From positions 744,001-808,000 of the forward strand of contig JAJOHG010000007.1 in the NCBI GenBank assembly GCA_021029095.1: a stretch of 64,000 bases of DNA. The letters are read 5' to 3'. The translations under genes were made by a program, and so were the position numbers. Every line of letters begins with the position of its first letter. Within the stretch, counting starts at the first letter, position 1. Origin of the DNA: Phellopilus nigrolimitatus (lineage: Eukaryota > Basidiomycota > Agaricomycetes > Hymenochaetales > Hymenochaetaceae). Positions 11,190-22,209 of the stretch are shown piece by piece. Under the pieces are notes generated by a model. That model worked only from the letters and a program-made list of their open reading frames with translations. It made no database searches and had not been told where the DNA came from.

Positions 11190-11377
11190 CCCCGCCCGGG
11201 CGCAGCCCCTGCGGGCCAGGTGCGCCAGCGCCTGATGGTCTTCGTTGCGGGTGGCATGACCTACTCCGAGATGCGCACGGCCTATATGCGCACAGCCCCG
11301 CTGAACAGGGACATCATCATCGGTGAGCCAAGCCCGCGTTATATACCGTTTTCTAAAGACAGACATGAGTTGACCTG
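11190..11377 (+). pseudogene. SEC1 penultimate-exon fragment fused to GGT (copy 1)
   Basis: Matches 56420-56231 of SEC1, encoding the [18 protein letters not shown] segment up to the donor of the last intron. It begins at CCCCGCCCGGG directly after GGT sequence and ends inside the SEC1 intron at GTTGACCTG. The fusion is shared with copy 2 at 20782. Confidence 0.88.
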
Positions 11378-11922
11378 CCGCCGCGGCCATTGGACGGAGT
11401 CGCTTTCAGCTTTAAAATTTCAACAGGCATTGATTTGTTCTCTGGCCCGCTCTCACTTGATTGCGCTGCACTTATTTTACTTGTCAGTATGCTGCTCGGA
11501 GGACCACTGACATCCGATCTGCCATATCAGACTTTTAGATCCCATCATCCACATCGTACAGTACCATATTCATACGTTTGGCTCTTTCGCCTACCTCATC
11601 GACACCTGCCTCCCGCGCATGTCTCACGGAAGTCTGGATCCCTGCTCCCACGGACGCCGTGCATTACTTGTGCCTGTGAGCGAGCAAGGCCTGGAAGTCG
11701 ATCCCGTCCGACGCAGGCGCTGTCCTCGGCGCTCCGGCCAGACCTTGCACTAGTAGTCCATCTATCGAGCTTGACCTCCCCGTGCTTTTCTTCGACTTGC
11801 AGAGGCAGTCGCGACGCCGTCGTCACCAGGCCTCCGGCTTCGAGCGTGTGCGGGCGTTCCCCCCCCCCCTCTCTCCTTAGTCTGAAGTCGCCCACATCGC
11901 CAGCCCCAGGCACGCGCGCTCC

Positions 11923-12780
11923 GTGCCGCTGATCTCTCTGCAAAATCTAAACACGCCTTCCGCCCCTCCTCACTCGAGCCGAACGCGCCTTCGATGCCGA
12001 CGCCTCCCAGGGCCCGACGCGTCCCCAGGGGATGATCTACGCGATGATCGGTCGACCAACAGCTCGACAGCACACTCTTCGACTGCATCTCAGTCACCGT
12101 CCGATCACCATACGGATTGGCCTCTCATCATCGGTGTGCTCATAGGCGCGCTAGCAGCGATTGCAGCGATCATTGTTCTCTTCTTGTGTCTGCGACGTCG
12201 TCACAAATCAGCACCCCAAAATGCGGGCAAAGTAGAGCAGTTCGAGGGGCACTTGATTCAGCGGAGCCGATCTGATCGCAAGCGTCACCTCAAAGCGGAG
12301 AAGGCCGAAAAAATTTCTACGAGCTTGTTCATATCCCACCCAGCTCCGAGCTTAACGCCGGCGCACGCTGTCACTCGCCTCAACGAGTCGGACGGGGATC
12401 CAGAACCGGCTGCGGCTACAAAGAGGGTGTCGAGCACGCGGGGGAGCACCGCCGGGGCGACTGCCGTCGCGGAGGCGCAGACAGATTACATCAAGGACGT
12501 CGAGCGTCAACTGGCCTTTGTTCGTCTCATGCAGCAAACACAGCGAAGGCGCGCTTCGTTAATGGACGAAGGATACGATGCTGTTGCCGCCAATGAACAG
12601 TCTTCCTCAGGCTTAGGAGACGGTCCGGGGGTGGTCTCTGGGGCCGGCAGCAGCGACAGGATCGAAAGGGAGGCGGTTTTACAGGACCATATAACCTCAC
12701 TACAAGCACAGCTGCAAGTGGCTCTTCAGTCACTTGGCTTGGATGAGTCCCCCCCTCGGTACAACTCCGCTCGTTTATGA
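11923..12780 (+). pseudogene. C-terminal part of a single-pass membrane protein, N-terminus lost
   Basis: The open frame has no in-frame ATG before the membrane segment, so it is a partial gene or a 3' exon. From about 12100 it encodes a Ser/Thr-rich stretch, one transmembrane helix (IIGVLIGALAAIAAIIVLFL) with a stop-transfer LRRRHK, then a cytosolic tail with a short coiled coil (DYIKDVERQLAFVRLMQQ). It ends in an SPPRYNSARL-type tail, a layout common in Agaricomycete membrane proteins of unknown role. Bases before 12036 belong to the duplicated flank and are repeated at 21650; the membrane part is unique. The break at 12036 suggests a chimera, although an unrecognised upstream exon cannot be excluded. 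Confidence 0.6.
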
Positions 12781-13594
12781 TAGAAAGATGGTGACAGATG
12801 AATTTGGTGGGTCCATATGGACGGCATTTTAAGTTTACAATTTGACTAAAGCTTTTTGGTCATTTCTATCGCGGACAAAGTAGCAGCAACTCAGCATACC
12901 CTAAACTCCCTATCTTCATAATTTTCGATCTGTGCAGATACTCTGGTGCGGCTCTATTGCACGCGAGAGCCAGGGGGGGTCTGATGTGAGTCATTTGATG
13001 ATTCGGCGCCTGCCAGTTGTTGTGTATTTTTTTAATGCCCACGCATTAGATTTACAATATCGCCTCAAACCTGTTCTCTTGAATTCGAACCGACTCGATC
13101 ACTTACTCGACATCAGGTCTATCTTTGTCATGTCTAAGAAAGATCAAATCTTCTTTTTTTGAATTCATCTACCAGTGATCCGTTATTTGCCGTGTTCCTT
13201 TCTCTGGTTCTACTTATAAATGCTACGCACTATGGAACTGCGACCTGAAAGAGCCTCAAGAGTCAAGACCAAAGCAAGCCAGCGTGTCATTGATGTTGAT
13301 CGCTCGGGTGGATTCGTCCGCAAAGGACCAGCCCATGAACCTCAGACACGACTGCGACGTCAAAATACCACAGAATAGATCGATGACTACCCTTGTCTCG
13401 ATCCCGGCTTCGTCAGTCAGTGACTCGCGGCCCGGGCTCAAAACGTTCCACTAACGACTATTCCGACGTCACCGTTGCTACCCGATGGATGTCTAACACA
13501 AGCAAGAGCGCTGGATCATATAGGTGAACCTGCGGGAGATGTAGGTTTAGTCCGACCGGCGGTCCGCAAAAAGACTGTTGTCAACGCGGCGCGT
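12781..13594. other. Intergenic between the two direct copies
   Basis: No gene recognised. A 15-base match to the conserved 3' end of small-subunit rRNA genes (TAGGTGAACCTGCGG) lies at 13521-13535, without the surrounding rRNA sequence. Confidence 0.4.
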
Positions 13595-14002
13595 CTGTAT
13601 TTTAGTTTGTCGGTTTGTAAACTAATGGGGAGCATGTAATATTATATAGTAGACATTAAGCGTAATGTAATGACGAGGACTCGGGATATGGGACGAGGAT
13701 GAGTTTGAGTTCATGGGCTTTTCCCATTATGCTCGTAACTATAAGCTTATAGTATTCCTTACTCGCTGTACATGTGGATGTCATCGAGTGGCACACAATA
13801 TAAAAAGTTTGCTTCCGTCCTATTGTTAGGCTGGTTCTCGACGTGTGGCTGAGTCGGACAGCCACACTCAACCGTGAGAATAAGTCGTATAACACGCGTT
13901 TGTCGCGTTTATAGGCAGGGCCACATCGATCGTGTTGACCTTGTTCAACTCAATCTACTACCACTACCACCTCGCTCGTGCATCCCGTTGCTATAGCGGA
14001 CG

Positions 14003-17000
14003 ATGTCTGAGGCCATCCCTCGTCTTAACCTCGGGCCCAAACGCTCTGCCCCGTCTGGGAACTCCCCGGATCGCAGAGTCAGCACGGAAGTCGACGAGGA
14101 AATCAGTAACTTCATCCGTAGTCTTCCTGGCATGACAGGTTTTTCATACACTATCAGGGCTGAAGAGGAAGGAACGCTATCCGGATCTATAGACAGCCCT
14201 CTGCGTGAAACGGGTCCTCGCATCTTGTATAAGCTCGTAGACTTCTGCGAAAAGTATGGCTTCAAGAATTTTCATACGGACTTGAAACATCGAGAGAAAT
14301 GCAAGACTCGCCTTGACCAAATGGCGGAGCAAGATGTGAACGAACTCGGGAAACTGCTTTCGACGGCAGTTGTTGAAACAATGAACAATCGCAAATCCCC
14401 ATCCGAACAATTATTTTCGGCGCCAGTTTGGCAGAAGCTTCTGTGTCATAGTGAGCTTTCGGAGTACTCTTAGTGAAACATTTGTCTGATATAATATCAG
14501 CCTTCTTCGATGCTCCTCAGAACGATTCCAAGGGAACAAACGGGGAGGATTTTGTGGTTCAAGAGAAAAGTGAGTTTTTCTCATATGCTCATATGGGGGG
14601 GGGGATTTGAATACTGATATTTCACCAGCAACAATGGCCGGCTGGAACCGGGAGTTCGTTGGCACAGTGGACGAAGCACTATGGGTCCACATTAAAGAAT
14701 GCCTTTACGAGCGTTCCTTAAATAAGAAGTATGCGAATCTATGTCCAATCATCCAGTCATCTGGGACGGGAAAGTCGCGAGCCGTGGACCAACTCGGTAG
14801 GATGCATTTCATCCTCCCGATTTGCTTGAGGGACCCAAAGACGACCGGTGCGCTCGCTTCGCCTCTCCTAAGACGTGACCAAATCAACTAATTCACTGTC
14901 CGTAGGATTCCCACCCGCTGACGATAGCATCCGTAACTTTCTCACCGGTGGAGATTCGAAGCTTCAGACTGAAAAGCATGTCGAAGCGTTTCTTTCGGCG
15001 CTTTTCGGGGAAACACTGCAGCTACTCAGGGATCTCTACGAAAATGATCCTGACATAGATTACTGGTCGATGGCTGGAGACTTTCGTCGGCGTATGACAG
15101 AGGGTCAGACGATGAAGCACACGAACGCGTTTCGCACTGATTTCTACAGTCGAGTCGTTGACGCTGCAAGGGTAGATGAGCAACCGGTTTTTTTATACCC
15201 AATGCGTACTGATTCTTGCGCACAGATTATTGCATCTAAGAAACGTGTTGAAAATTTTGAAAGCGCAGACACGGCGTCTGAGGCTAAAGGCATGAGTGTT
15301 GATGAAGGCCCGGCATCATCGGAGGAACTTATGAAGCAGGGAAAATCATCAGCGGATCAGACGTCTAAATCTCGAGGGTCTGAAGTCACGGACGCTGTTG
15401 AAGACGTGACAAAAACACTTGAAAACACATCTATTGAAAGCCAAAACTCTGGAAAAGGCCGGACTGAGCGCAAAAACGATACACCAACTCGCCCAGCTAC
15501 GAAGAATTCTATTACATACTCTGCTTTCTGGGATCTCCAGGTATTCCTTCGGGAGCGTGTATTAGGACGAGACTCTTCAGAATTGACGGCCGGAGGTGAG
15601 TTAAACATCGCCGAGAGGTTGAAAGATCTAACTCTATCCTAACCACAGAGGATTCAACGGATTTTATACCGGAAGAAAAGAAGTTATTAAATGATTGTAA
15701 TCCTCTGGCGATCATTGCTTTTGATGAAGCTGCTCCTCTTACTGAGGCAAAAGGCACAGAAAACCCGGTTTTCGATACGCTACGGTCGAAACTTAGAAAA
15801 CTCAACGATTGCTCGCTTTTCACTCTTTTCCTTTCTACAACTGGGAAGATCTCGGCCTTCATCTCACCTAGCGGGATGCCCGACAGTTCTCTGCGAATCT
15901 TGTTAAGAGAGCTAGAGCTGAATTTGCCTTTCACGGCTACCGGATTCGACCTGTTTGCGAAGAGAGGGAAGGTGGAGGGAGAGGATGTCGACGATCAAGA
16001 AGGGCTCTTCGCTCTTACCCTGGACGAAATCACTAGTGAATCGTACATGGCCCACTTGGGTCGCGCATTGTACGTATGGCATTCGATTTTCGAATGGGAT
16101 GTTCTAAGCAACATTTTAGGTGGGCCTCTAGACTCGACAATGCTAGCGAGGCGGGCCTGCATAAAGAGCAAGTCAGGATCATCAAAGAAGAAATGGTTTT
16201 GTTTGCAGCGGTGAAACTCCTCAATAAACCTCTTTTCTCGAATTTGAATCCGGACGTGCAGTTCACTGAAGCGGAGAGATTCGCATGTTTGGCACAACGA
16301 CTACCACTTGAATTTACTTCGACGACGTATGTCTCCCGCAATCATCAGAGGGAACAAGTGGAAAATCACATGCGCATCTGTCTCAAAGTCGATCCCACCC
16401 TTGAAAGTATGATAACATTGGCGGCATCAGAGCCGCTACTTTCCGAAGCAGCTTACGCCATCATGCAGAACAACAATTTCCACACTGTAGACACCCTTTA
16501 CGACGTCATGTCTGGATTTTCTATCGACAAAGGCGACCGCGGAGAATTCTTGGCGCTACTGCTGTTAATACTGGCTAGAGATGCCGCCGTCCGTAAAATG
16601 AACGACGAGAGCATGTGGAGGGATATGAAACTCAAGAGGAACGAAGCTACCGATGAGCCCGTGGAATGGAAGCGTGCCATCCCTGTGTCGACTTTCATCG
16701 AGTCTCTTTTTAATGGTCTGGAACCTAAAATCCTGGAAGGGATCCGATTCCACTTCAAAGACGCGAAAGTACATTTCAACCACTTCAAAAAGGTCCACGA
16801 GCATAAAGTCCTAAATCGGACGTACCTTTTGCGACTGCTTGCTCGCGGCGCGGGGGTTCTTTGTGCTAACAGCCAGGAGGCCGTAGACGCTGTCATAGCT
16901 TATCTCATAGGACAGGGATTATCTCTGGAGCAGATCGGCTGTATTCTGGTACAGGTAAAAAATGCGCGCGAATTCGCCAACGAACCTTGGGATACTGGTA

Positions 17001-17713
17001 AGAAGAATGGAAAGGAGTCCGGTGAAAAGAAGTCCGAGGGAAAGAAGCCCTATGGAAAGAAGTCCGATGGAAAGGAGCCCGATGGAAAGGATAAAAAGTG
17101 GCCGATTTTCGACAAAATGGACCAGTTTGATCTGGACATTTACAATGATGACGACGATCCCCATCCGGTCATCCGTATCTGTCTCATTATGGGCAGCAAA
17201 GAACCCGTTCTGAGAGCCAGACAGATAGAGATCGTCAATAAAAAGGGCAAGAAGTATGTCGCTTTCGATATCTGGTGCACAGGTCTGTCGAGCGAATATC
17301 TCCGCCCGATTCAGAAAGAGAAAGAGGACGATTGGACGGCGCTGGTCGACACGAGTTGCTCATGGGAAGATCTTTACAGGATGCCCCCGCTGCCGCAGCC
17401 ACAGAAGGATAAGAGACAACAAAATCCGATGCGATTCGAATTGCAAACCATGGATACCGCTGTAGCTACCCCTTGGCCGTTCTGGTACAACTACTTCCCA
17501 TTGCCGGGTTCTCATACGGCTCCCCGAAATTTAACCATCGACGTCACAGCTCTCAGAAGACAGAAACAAACCGCCATTAGCGCAAGACAGAAGATTAGGG
17601 CCGATAGAGAAAGAGAGAAGAAGAAGACATTGCCTACGCGCACAAGCGCAAGGCTTGCTGACAACAAATCGGTCACCCCCATGGACGTCGACAAGGGCGC
17701 TGACGGTCCATAG
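14003..17713 (+). CDS. Large P-loop ATPase of an expanded basidiomycete family (copy 2)
   Basis: Six exons: 14003-14450, 14501-14569, 14629-14847, 14906-15595, 15649-16069, 16120-17713, giving 1,146 residues. All introns are 50-59 nt GT-AG. Residues 1-150 are the small N-terminal domain. Walker A SSGTGKSR lies at about 216-223, Walker B LAIIAFDEA at about 495-503, followed by a sensor-like LFLSTTGK. A long helical C-terminal half contains a Lys/Gly/Glu/Asp-rich repeat tract (GKKSDGKEPDGK, about 17030-17090) and ends in a basic, possibly nuclear-localising segment. The layout resembles the NTPases of Crinkler-like and transposon-linked families, but that assignment is inference. The inverted copy at 55413 keeps every splice site. 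Confidence 0.82.
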
Positions 17714-18295
17714 GTAGCTCCAGAGAGCGAAGGCGAAACAGAGGCAGCAGCGACGGAGGACGAGGATGAGACGAACTGAAACGAAACCGAGGGTGGGGAA
17801 AGGGGGTGGAATGCCGTTAAACAACGAACCTAGCGGCCCTTGGACTTCTTGACTCTGAGAGGACTCGGACGGTGTAAGTGTGGATTTGATCAGCACCGCT
17901 CAGGCCGAGCGACGGAGACTGGACGAAGGAAGAGCCGAGTTTCTTTTATCTTTAGCCTGGAATTGCTTTCTAGTCGGTTTCCAACTCGCTTACTCAATCA
18001 TGTTTTTTCTTCTTTCTTTCTGACTGTTGTAAATTACACGAAGGAGATGTAGCATTGTATAGGAGAGCCTCGCATGACATGCACGTGTTACTGTTAGCAT
18101 ATGTGCTATAGCTTGCTCTAAATGCATCTACAGGAGTGCCAATCATGCCATAATATTTACATGAAGCGCGAGCAGCCACATTTTGACCGTGGGAATGTAC
18201 AGCATAACACGCGTTTTATAGGCCTTGACGCGCGTGGTTGGCTTTAACTACTACCGCCATTATCGTGTCCCTGCGCCCCCTTACTACAGCAAACG

Positions 18296-18784
18296 ATGGG
18301 TGACGCCGTACGCTCTCACCGTCTAGGGCGCAGACGCTTCGTCTCGTCTAGGAACTCTCCGGACCGCAAGCACCAGCAAAGCGACGCTCGGCGAGTCAGC
18401 ATGGAAGTCGACGCGGAAATCAGTAACTTCATCCGTAGTGTTCGTGGCATGAGAGGTTTGGCATACTACGATATCAAAAGTGGAGAAGAAGGAACGCTAT
18501 CCGGATCCGTACCCGGCTCTCTGTGTGATACAGGTCCTCGCATCTTGTCTAACCTCGCAGACTTCTGCGAAAAGTATAACTTCAAGAACTTCGACGCGGA
18601 TTTGAAAAATAGAGATAAATGCAGAGGCCGCCTCGGTCAAATGCCGAATGAAGACGTGGACGAACTCGGGAGGTTGTTCTGTGTGGCATTGATTCTGACC
18701 ATGGACGGTCCCAAACCGCCATCCGAGCGACTGTTTTCAGTGTCGGCTTGGGAAGAGGTCTTGAATCATGGTCAGCGTTCGTGA
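18296..18784 (+). CDS. Stand-alone N-terminal-domain gene downstream of the ATPase
   Basis: A 162-residue open frame beginning MGDAVRSHRLG. It is related over its whole length to exon 1 of the ATPase gene (shared RRVSxEVDAEISNFIRS, LxxLxDFCEKY and DVxELGxLF motifs) but clearly diverged. Its promoter region also resembles that of the ATPase (AACACGCGTTT near 18206). After the stop, remnants of the short second exon and of the NRE motif that starts the ATPase domain persist to about 19000. It may be an older, truncated relative or a separately expressed domain. It is open in the inverted copy at 51116 too. Confidence 0.5.
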   Translation: MGDAVRSHRLGRRRFVSSRNSPDRKHQQSDARRVSMEVDAEISNFIRSVRGMRGLAYYDIKSGEEGTLSGSVPGSLCDTGPRILSNLADFCEKYNFKNFDADLKNRDKCRGRLGQMPNEDVDELGRLFCVALILTMDGPKPPSERLFSVSAWEEVLNHGQRS

Positions 18785-20142
18785 AATGCTCATAGTGAAA
18801 CACCTGTCTGATGTAAACCTAGCCTTTTTCGATGCTCCTTCCACAACGCCCACGGAATCTAGATGAACGATCATTGAGGGCATGTTGTTGCTCAAGGAAA
18901 AGGTGAGTTGTTCCGATGATCACGTAGGAGGAACTTGGACCTGACACGGCTTTACTGACCATTTTCCAAGACAGAAATCGCGAACTTGACCGACTACGCA
19001 TGTATGTATGACTCTGGTCTACTTACTGCTGTCGCATAAATAACGTGGCGAAATGATCTGGAAGCCGCAGCTTACGCAGGATGTCTGGCCAGTTAACGTA
19101 ATTCAAATAAAACATGTGACTACGTGCAATATATTTCCTGGTCTGCCCTCGCGTTTTCGTGCCTCATACGGATCGGACTATAAATTCTGGACTACATCGT
19201 GCTTGTCGACGTCTGTCATCCTTTTACAGACGGCATAGATCTTAGCCAAGGCTTGCAAGGGGTTGCAACAGGCTGTACATTCCCGTCGATTCATAAGTGT
19301 CTCAACCGAGGAAGCGATTTACATGTACTTACAGCTCTTTGCATAACTAATGACAGACGCGAATCATACTGAAACGAAATGAGTTCACATTATGAATTAA
19401 TATAATCAAGATTTCGACACCATGCCTATGTCACGCTGTTCGACATCAACAGCCAACTTATGTAATACATCCGAAGGTGTAGAGAGTAGATATGCATCGA
19501 GTACATCATATGCCGGGCGAGAAGAGAATTATGCCAGCCAAAGCACAGTAATTGATGATTTCTTGACCACTATCCTCTTATTTGTTTTGAAATATTGGGC
19601 TGTGAAAAATGTATTTGTGCGGCGTGTTTTGTCTATTCTACTGTTTGTAGGTCGCCAAATCTCTGAACATGTCCATACGAATTTGTCTGTTGAGTAGATT
19701 TGCTAATACACAAGTATAAAAAGTTGTTGGAGTTCCAGAGAACCATCCGGTGCACGTTGAAATCTCGTTGACTGTCATGAATTATGCAAAGAGCTATAAA
19801 TCACATAAAAGAATAAGGAACTGCGGGCTGCCGCAAAGGCACGTCTCGGAGCGGACTTTGGGGAACCACGTGTCCGTATGTGCATGGAAGGATCGACGGA
19901 GATCGGCAGGGTCGGCATACGTCGGCGAGAAGGAAAAAGAGAGCATGCTGGCCGACGGCCGACGCTCTCCCGCACCGACCAGGACTACCGTGGTCACAGA
20001 ATGGCGAGTTGCTTATCGTCGTGGTTAAAATTTCAGCTGGCTTTCGGCGCGGGCATCACTTATCCTTCATCCACCAGGTACTCGTCGAGCCGTCGACGTT
20101 GACCTCGGCGCGCAGGCAAACTCGAAGTTCAGAACAGTCACG
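18785..20142. other. Shared non-coding tract, copy 2
   Basis: Second copy of the 9156-10494 tract. No gene. The insertion site of the 48651 TIR element is empty here too (TA at 19707-19708). Confidence 0.6.
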
Positions 20143-20781
20143 ATGACTTCCAAGCCCGACTGGACCAAGATCGACCAGCCCGAAGTTGTCTTTCAGCGCT
20201 TTCCAAGCCGTCGTTCGCAGATCTATGGCACCAAGGGCGTCGTCGCGTCCTCCCAGCCCCAGGCGACTGAAGCGGGCCTCGAGATCCTCAGAAAGGGTGG
20301 CAATGCTGGTGCGTCGATGCAGTACGCCTTTGAGTCGCGGCGGAATATCTGATATTAATGTGGCCGCGTGTAAACTAGCGGATGCGGCTGCCGCGACGTC
20401 TGCAGCGTTGAGCTGCTGCGGGATCGGTGGGTGAGCAGCGCGCGAACTGCATTGACTGCCGCGTTCTGTCTCTTCTACGACGCCAAAACGAAGGAGGTGA
20501 AGGCACTCAACGGCTCGGGCCGCTCCCCCGCAAAGCTCTCGCTCGAGTACGTGCGCGCGCGCGGCATCACCGGGCGCCAGATCCCGCACACCGACCTCAA
20601 CTGTGTCACCGTGCCCGGCGCGGCGGCCGCGTGGGCCGACACCGTCGCGACATTCGGGAGCGGGGCCCTCTCGCTCGCCGAGGTGCTCGAGCCGGCGATC
20701 CGGCTCGCCGAGAGGGGTACGCACGTCCGCCGCGCCGTTCTATTTGACCAAATACTCACCGCACCCCGTGCAGCGTCCCCG
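20143..20781 (+). pseudogene. GGT 5' fragment (copy 2)
   Basis: Same three exons as the copy at 10495, further decayed. The exon carrying the EPSCCGIGG motif lacks about 15 bases, and the intron before the [13 protein letters not shown] exon is largely gone. It joins SEC1 sequence at the same CCCCG junction. Confidence 0.88.
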
Positions 20782-20970
20782 CCGCGCCCGGGCGCAGCCC
20801 CTGCGGGCCAGGTGCGCCAGCGCCTGATGGTCTTCGTTGCGGGTGGCATGACCTACTCCGAGATGCGCACGGCCTATATGCGCACAGCCCCGCTGAACAG
20901 GGACATCATCATCGTTGAGCCAAGCCCGCGTTATATACCGTTTTCTAAAGACAGAGCATGAGTTGACCTG
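20782..20970 (+). pseudogene. SEC1 penultimate-exon fragment fused to GGT (copy 2)
   Basis: Near-identical to 11190-11377 and to SEC1 56420-56231. The splice-donor G is changed to T (ATCGTTGAG instead of ATCGGTGAG), so even the donor is lost. Confidence 0.85.
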
Positions 20971-21650
20971 CCGCCGCGGCCATTGGACGGAGTCGCTTTC
21001 AGCTTAAAATTTTCAACAGGCATTGGTTTTCTCTCTCGCCTGTTCTCACTTGATTGCGCTGCACTGATTTTACTTGTCAGTATACTGCTCGAGGACTGCT
21101 GCCGTCCGATTTTCCATATCAGATTTTTAGATCCCATCATCCACATCGTACAGTACCATATTCATACGTTTGGCTCTTTCGCCTACCTCATCGACACCTG
21201 CCTCCCGCGCATGTCTCACGGAAGTCTGGATCCCTGCTCCCACGGACGCCGTGCATTACTTGTGCCTGTGAGCGAGCAAGGCCTGGAAGTCGATCCCGTC
21301 CGACGCAGGCGCTGTCCTCGGCGCTCCGGCCAGACCTTGCACTAGTAGTCCATCTATCGAGCTTGACCTCCCCGTGCTTTTCTTCGACTTGCAGAGGCAG
21401 TCACGACGCCGTCGTCAACATGGGGCAACCAGGCCTCCGGCTTCGAGCGTGTGCGGGCGTCCCCCCCCCCTCCTTAGTCTGAAGTCGCCCACATCGCCAG
21501 CCCCAGGCACGCGCGCTCCGTGCCGCTGATCTCTCTGCAAAATCTAAACACGCCTTCCGCCCCTCCTCACTCGAGCCGAACGCGCCTTCGATGCCGACGC
21601 CTCCCAGGGCCCGACGCGTCCCCAGGGGATGATCTACGCGATGATCGGCC

Positions 21651-22209
21651 CCGCGCGCGCACAGAGCACGTGATTCGCGCCTAAAACCCTATCGGCCGCA
21701 CGTACCCACCAACTGTCTCTCTGTCTCTCTCTCTTTCTCTCTTTCTCAGTGAAAATAAATAAATAATAGTAAATAATAAAACGCTAGACAACACGACGCG
21801 AACCGTTACAGCCCGTACGCGCCCCGTCCGCACCGCAACCCTGGTCTCTACTCTGCTATCGCATCCCCTGCAAGGCAGGGCGCGGCGCGCCCGCGCTGCG
21901 GAGCCTGCTCGCCCCAGAACGCACGCACAACACGGCGCCGCAGATTGCGGCGATGGGCGGCGACCCGTGCGCCGCGCTGCCGCTGCTCGACGGGCCTGCG
22001 AGGAGCCCGACGAAGCAGAGGAGACGCAGTTGCGTGCGGCAAGCACACATTGGCACTCTCCTCCGAGACGCGACACCCTGCGGGACGATGGGACGATTGG
22101 TGTGCGCGCTGAAAGGCAGCGGGTTTACTACGCGGTATTTTAGTACATGTACATATTCTCGATGTATATGTAACTGCGGAGAGAACATATTTGGCCGTGA
22201 AGGTACATA
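21651..22209. other. Spacer with CT-rich microsatellite; start of a small duplication
   Basis: A CTCT/TTTCT tract lies at about 21714-21751. From about 21840 to 22790 the sequence resembles 24840-25330, with the TIR element as an insertion in this copy. A GC-rich tract near 21880-22080 could be an exon remnant on the minus strand, but the two copies do not keep a common frame that I can defend. Confidence 0.4.

Larger units (their letters stand above)
7890..11377 (+). repeat. Circularly permuted copy of the SEC1-ATPase-GGT block
   Basis: Order along the plus strand: last SEC1 intron tail and last exon (7890-8212), SEC1 3' flank (8213-8290 and on), ATPase upstream region and a recombinant N-terminal-domain gene (8688-9155), shared non-coding tract (to about 10460), GGT 5' exons (10495-11189), then SEC1 penultimate exon (11190-11377). 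The intact locus at 47535-56420 (minus strand) has the same segments, but there SEC1 precedes the ATPase. The unit is opened at one CTG in the last SEC1 intron, which is present at both ends here (7890-7892 and 11375-11377). It is closed at the GGT/SEC1 fusion. Confidence 0.8.
8285..12035 (+). repeat. Direct repeat, copy 1 (deleted form)
   Basis: Matches 13595-21650 in the same orientation, including 660 bases beyond the end of the permuted unit (11378-12035 versus 20971-21650). It lacks the ATPase body. Copy boundaries were read by eye from the TTTGTCGGTTTGTAAACTAA start and the GATGATCGG end. Confidence 0.8.
13595..21650 (+). repeat. Direct repeat, copy 2, also the left arm of a large inverted repeat
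   Basis: Contains a SEC1 3' flank, a full ATPase gene, the downstream N-terminal-domain copy, the non-coding tract, the GGT-SEC1 fusion and 680 bases of former left flank. From 13595 to about 20781 it is an inverted copy of 55820-47535, which also carries an extra 1.07 kb TIR element. Reading frames of the ATPase are preserved on both arms. Confidence 0.85.

Noticed and set aside
8285..21650. LTR retrotransposon with a solo LTR
   Set aside because: The repeated units contain a protein-domain gene, no LTR ends (TG...CA), primer site, reverse transcriptase or integrase.
7890..21650. Helitron gene capture as cause of the mosaic
   Set aside because: No Rep/helicase, no TC start or CTRR hairpin end. 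The permuted order with shared CTG ends fits a circle better.
21850..22190. Coding exon shared with 24900-25100
   Set aside because: The two copies do not keep one common open frame, so coding status is not supported.
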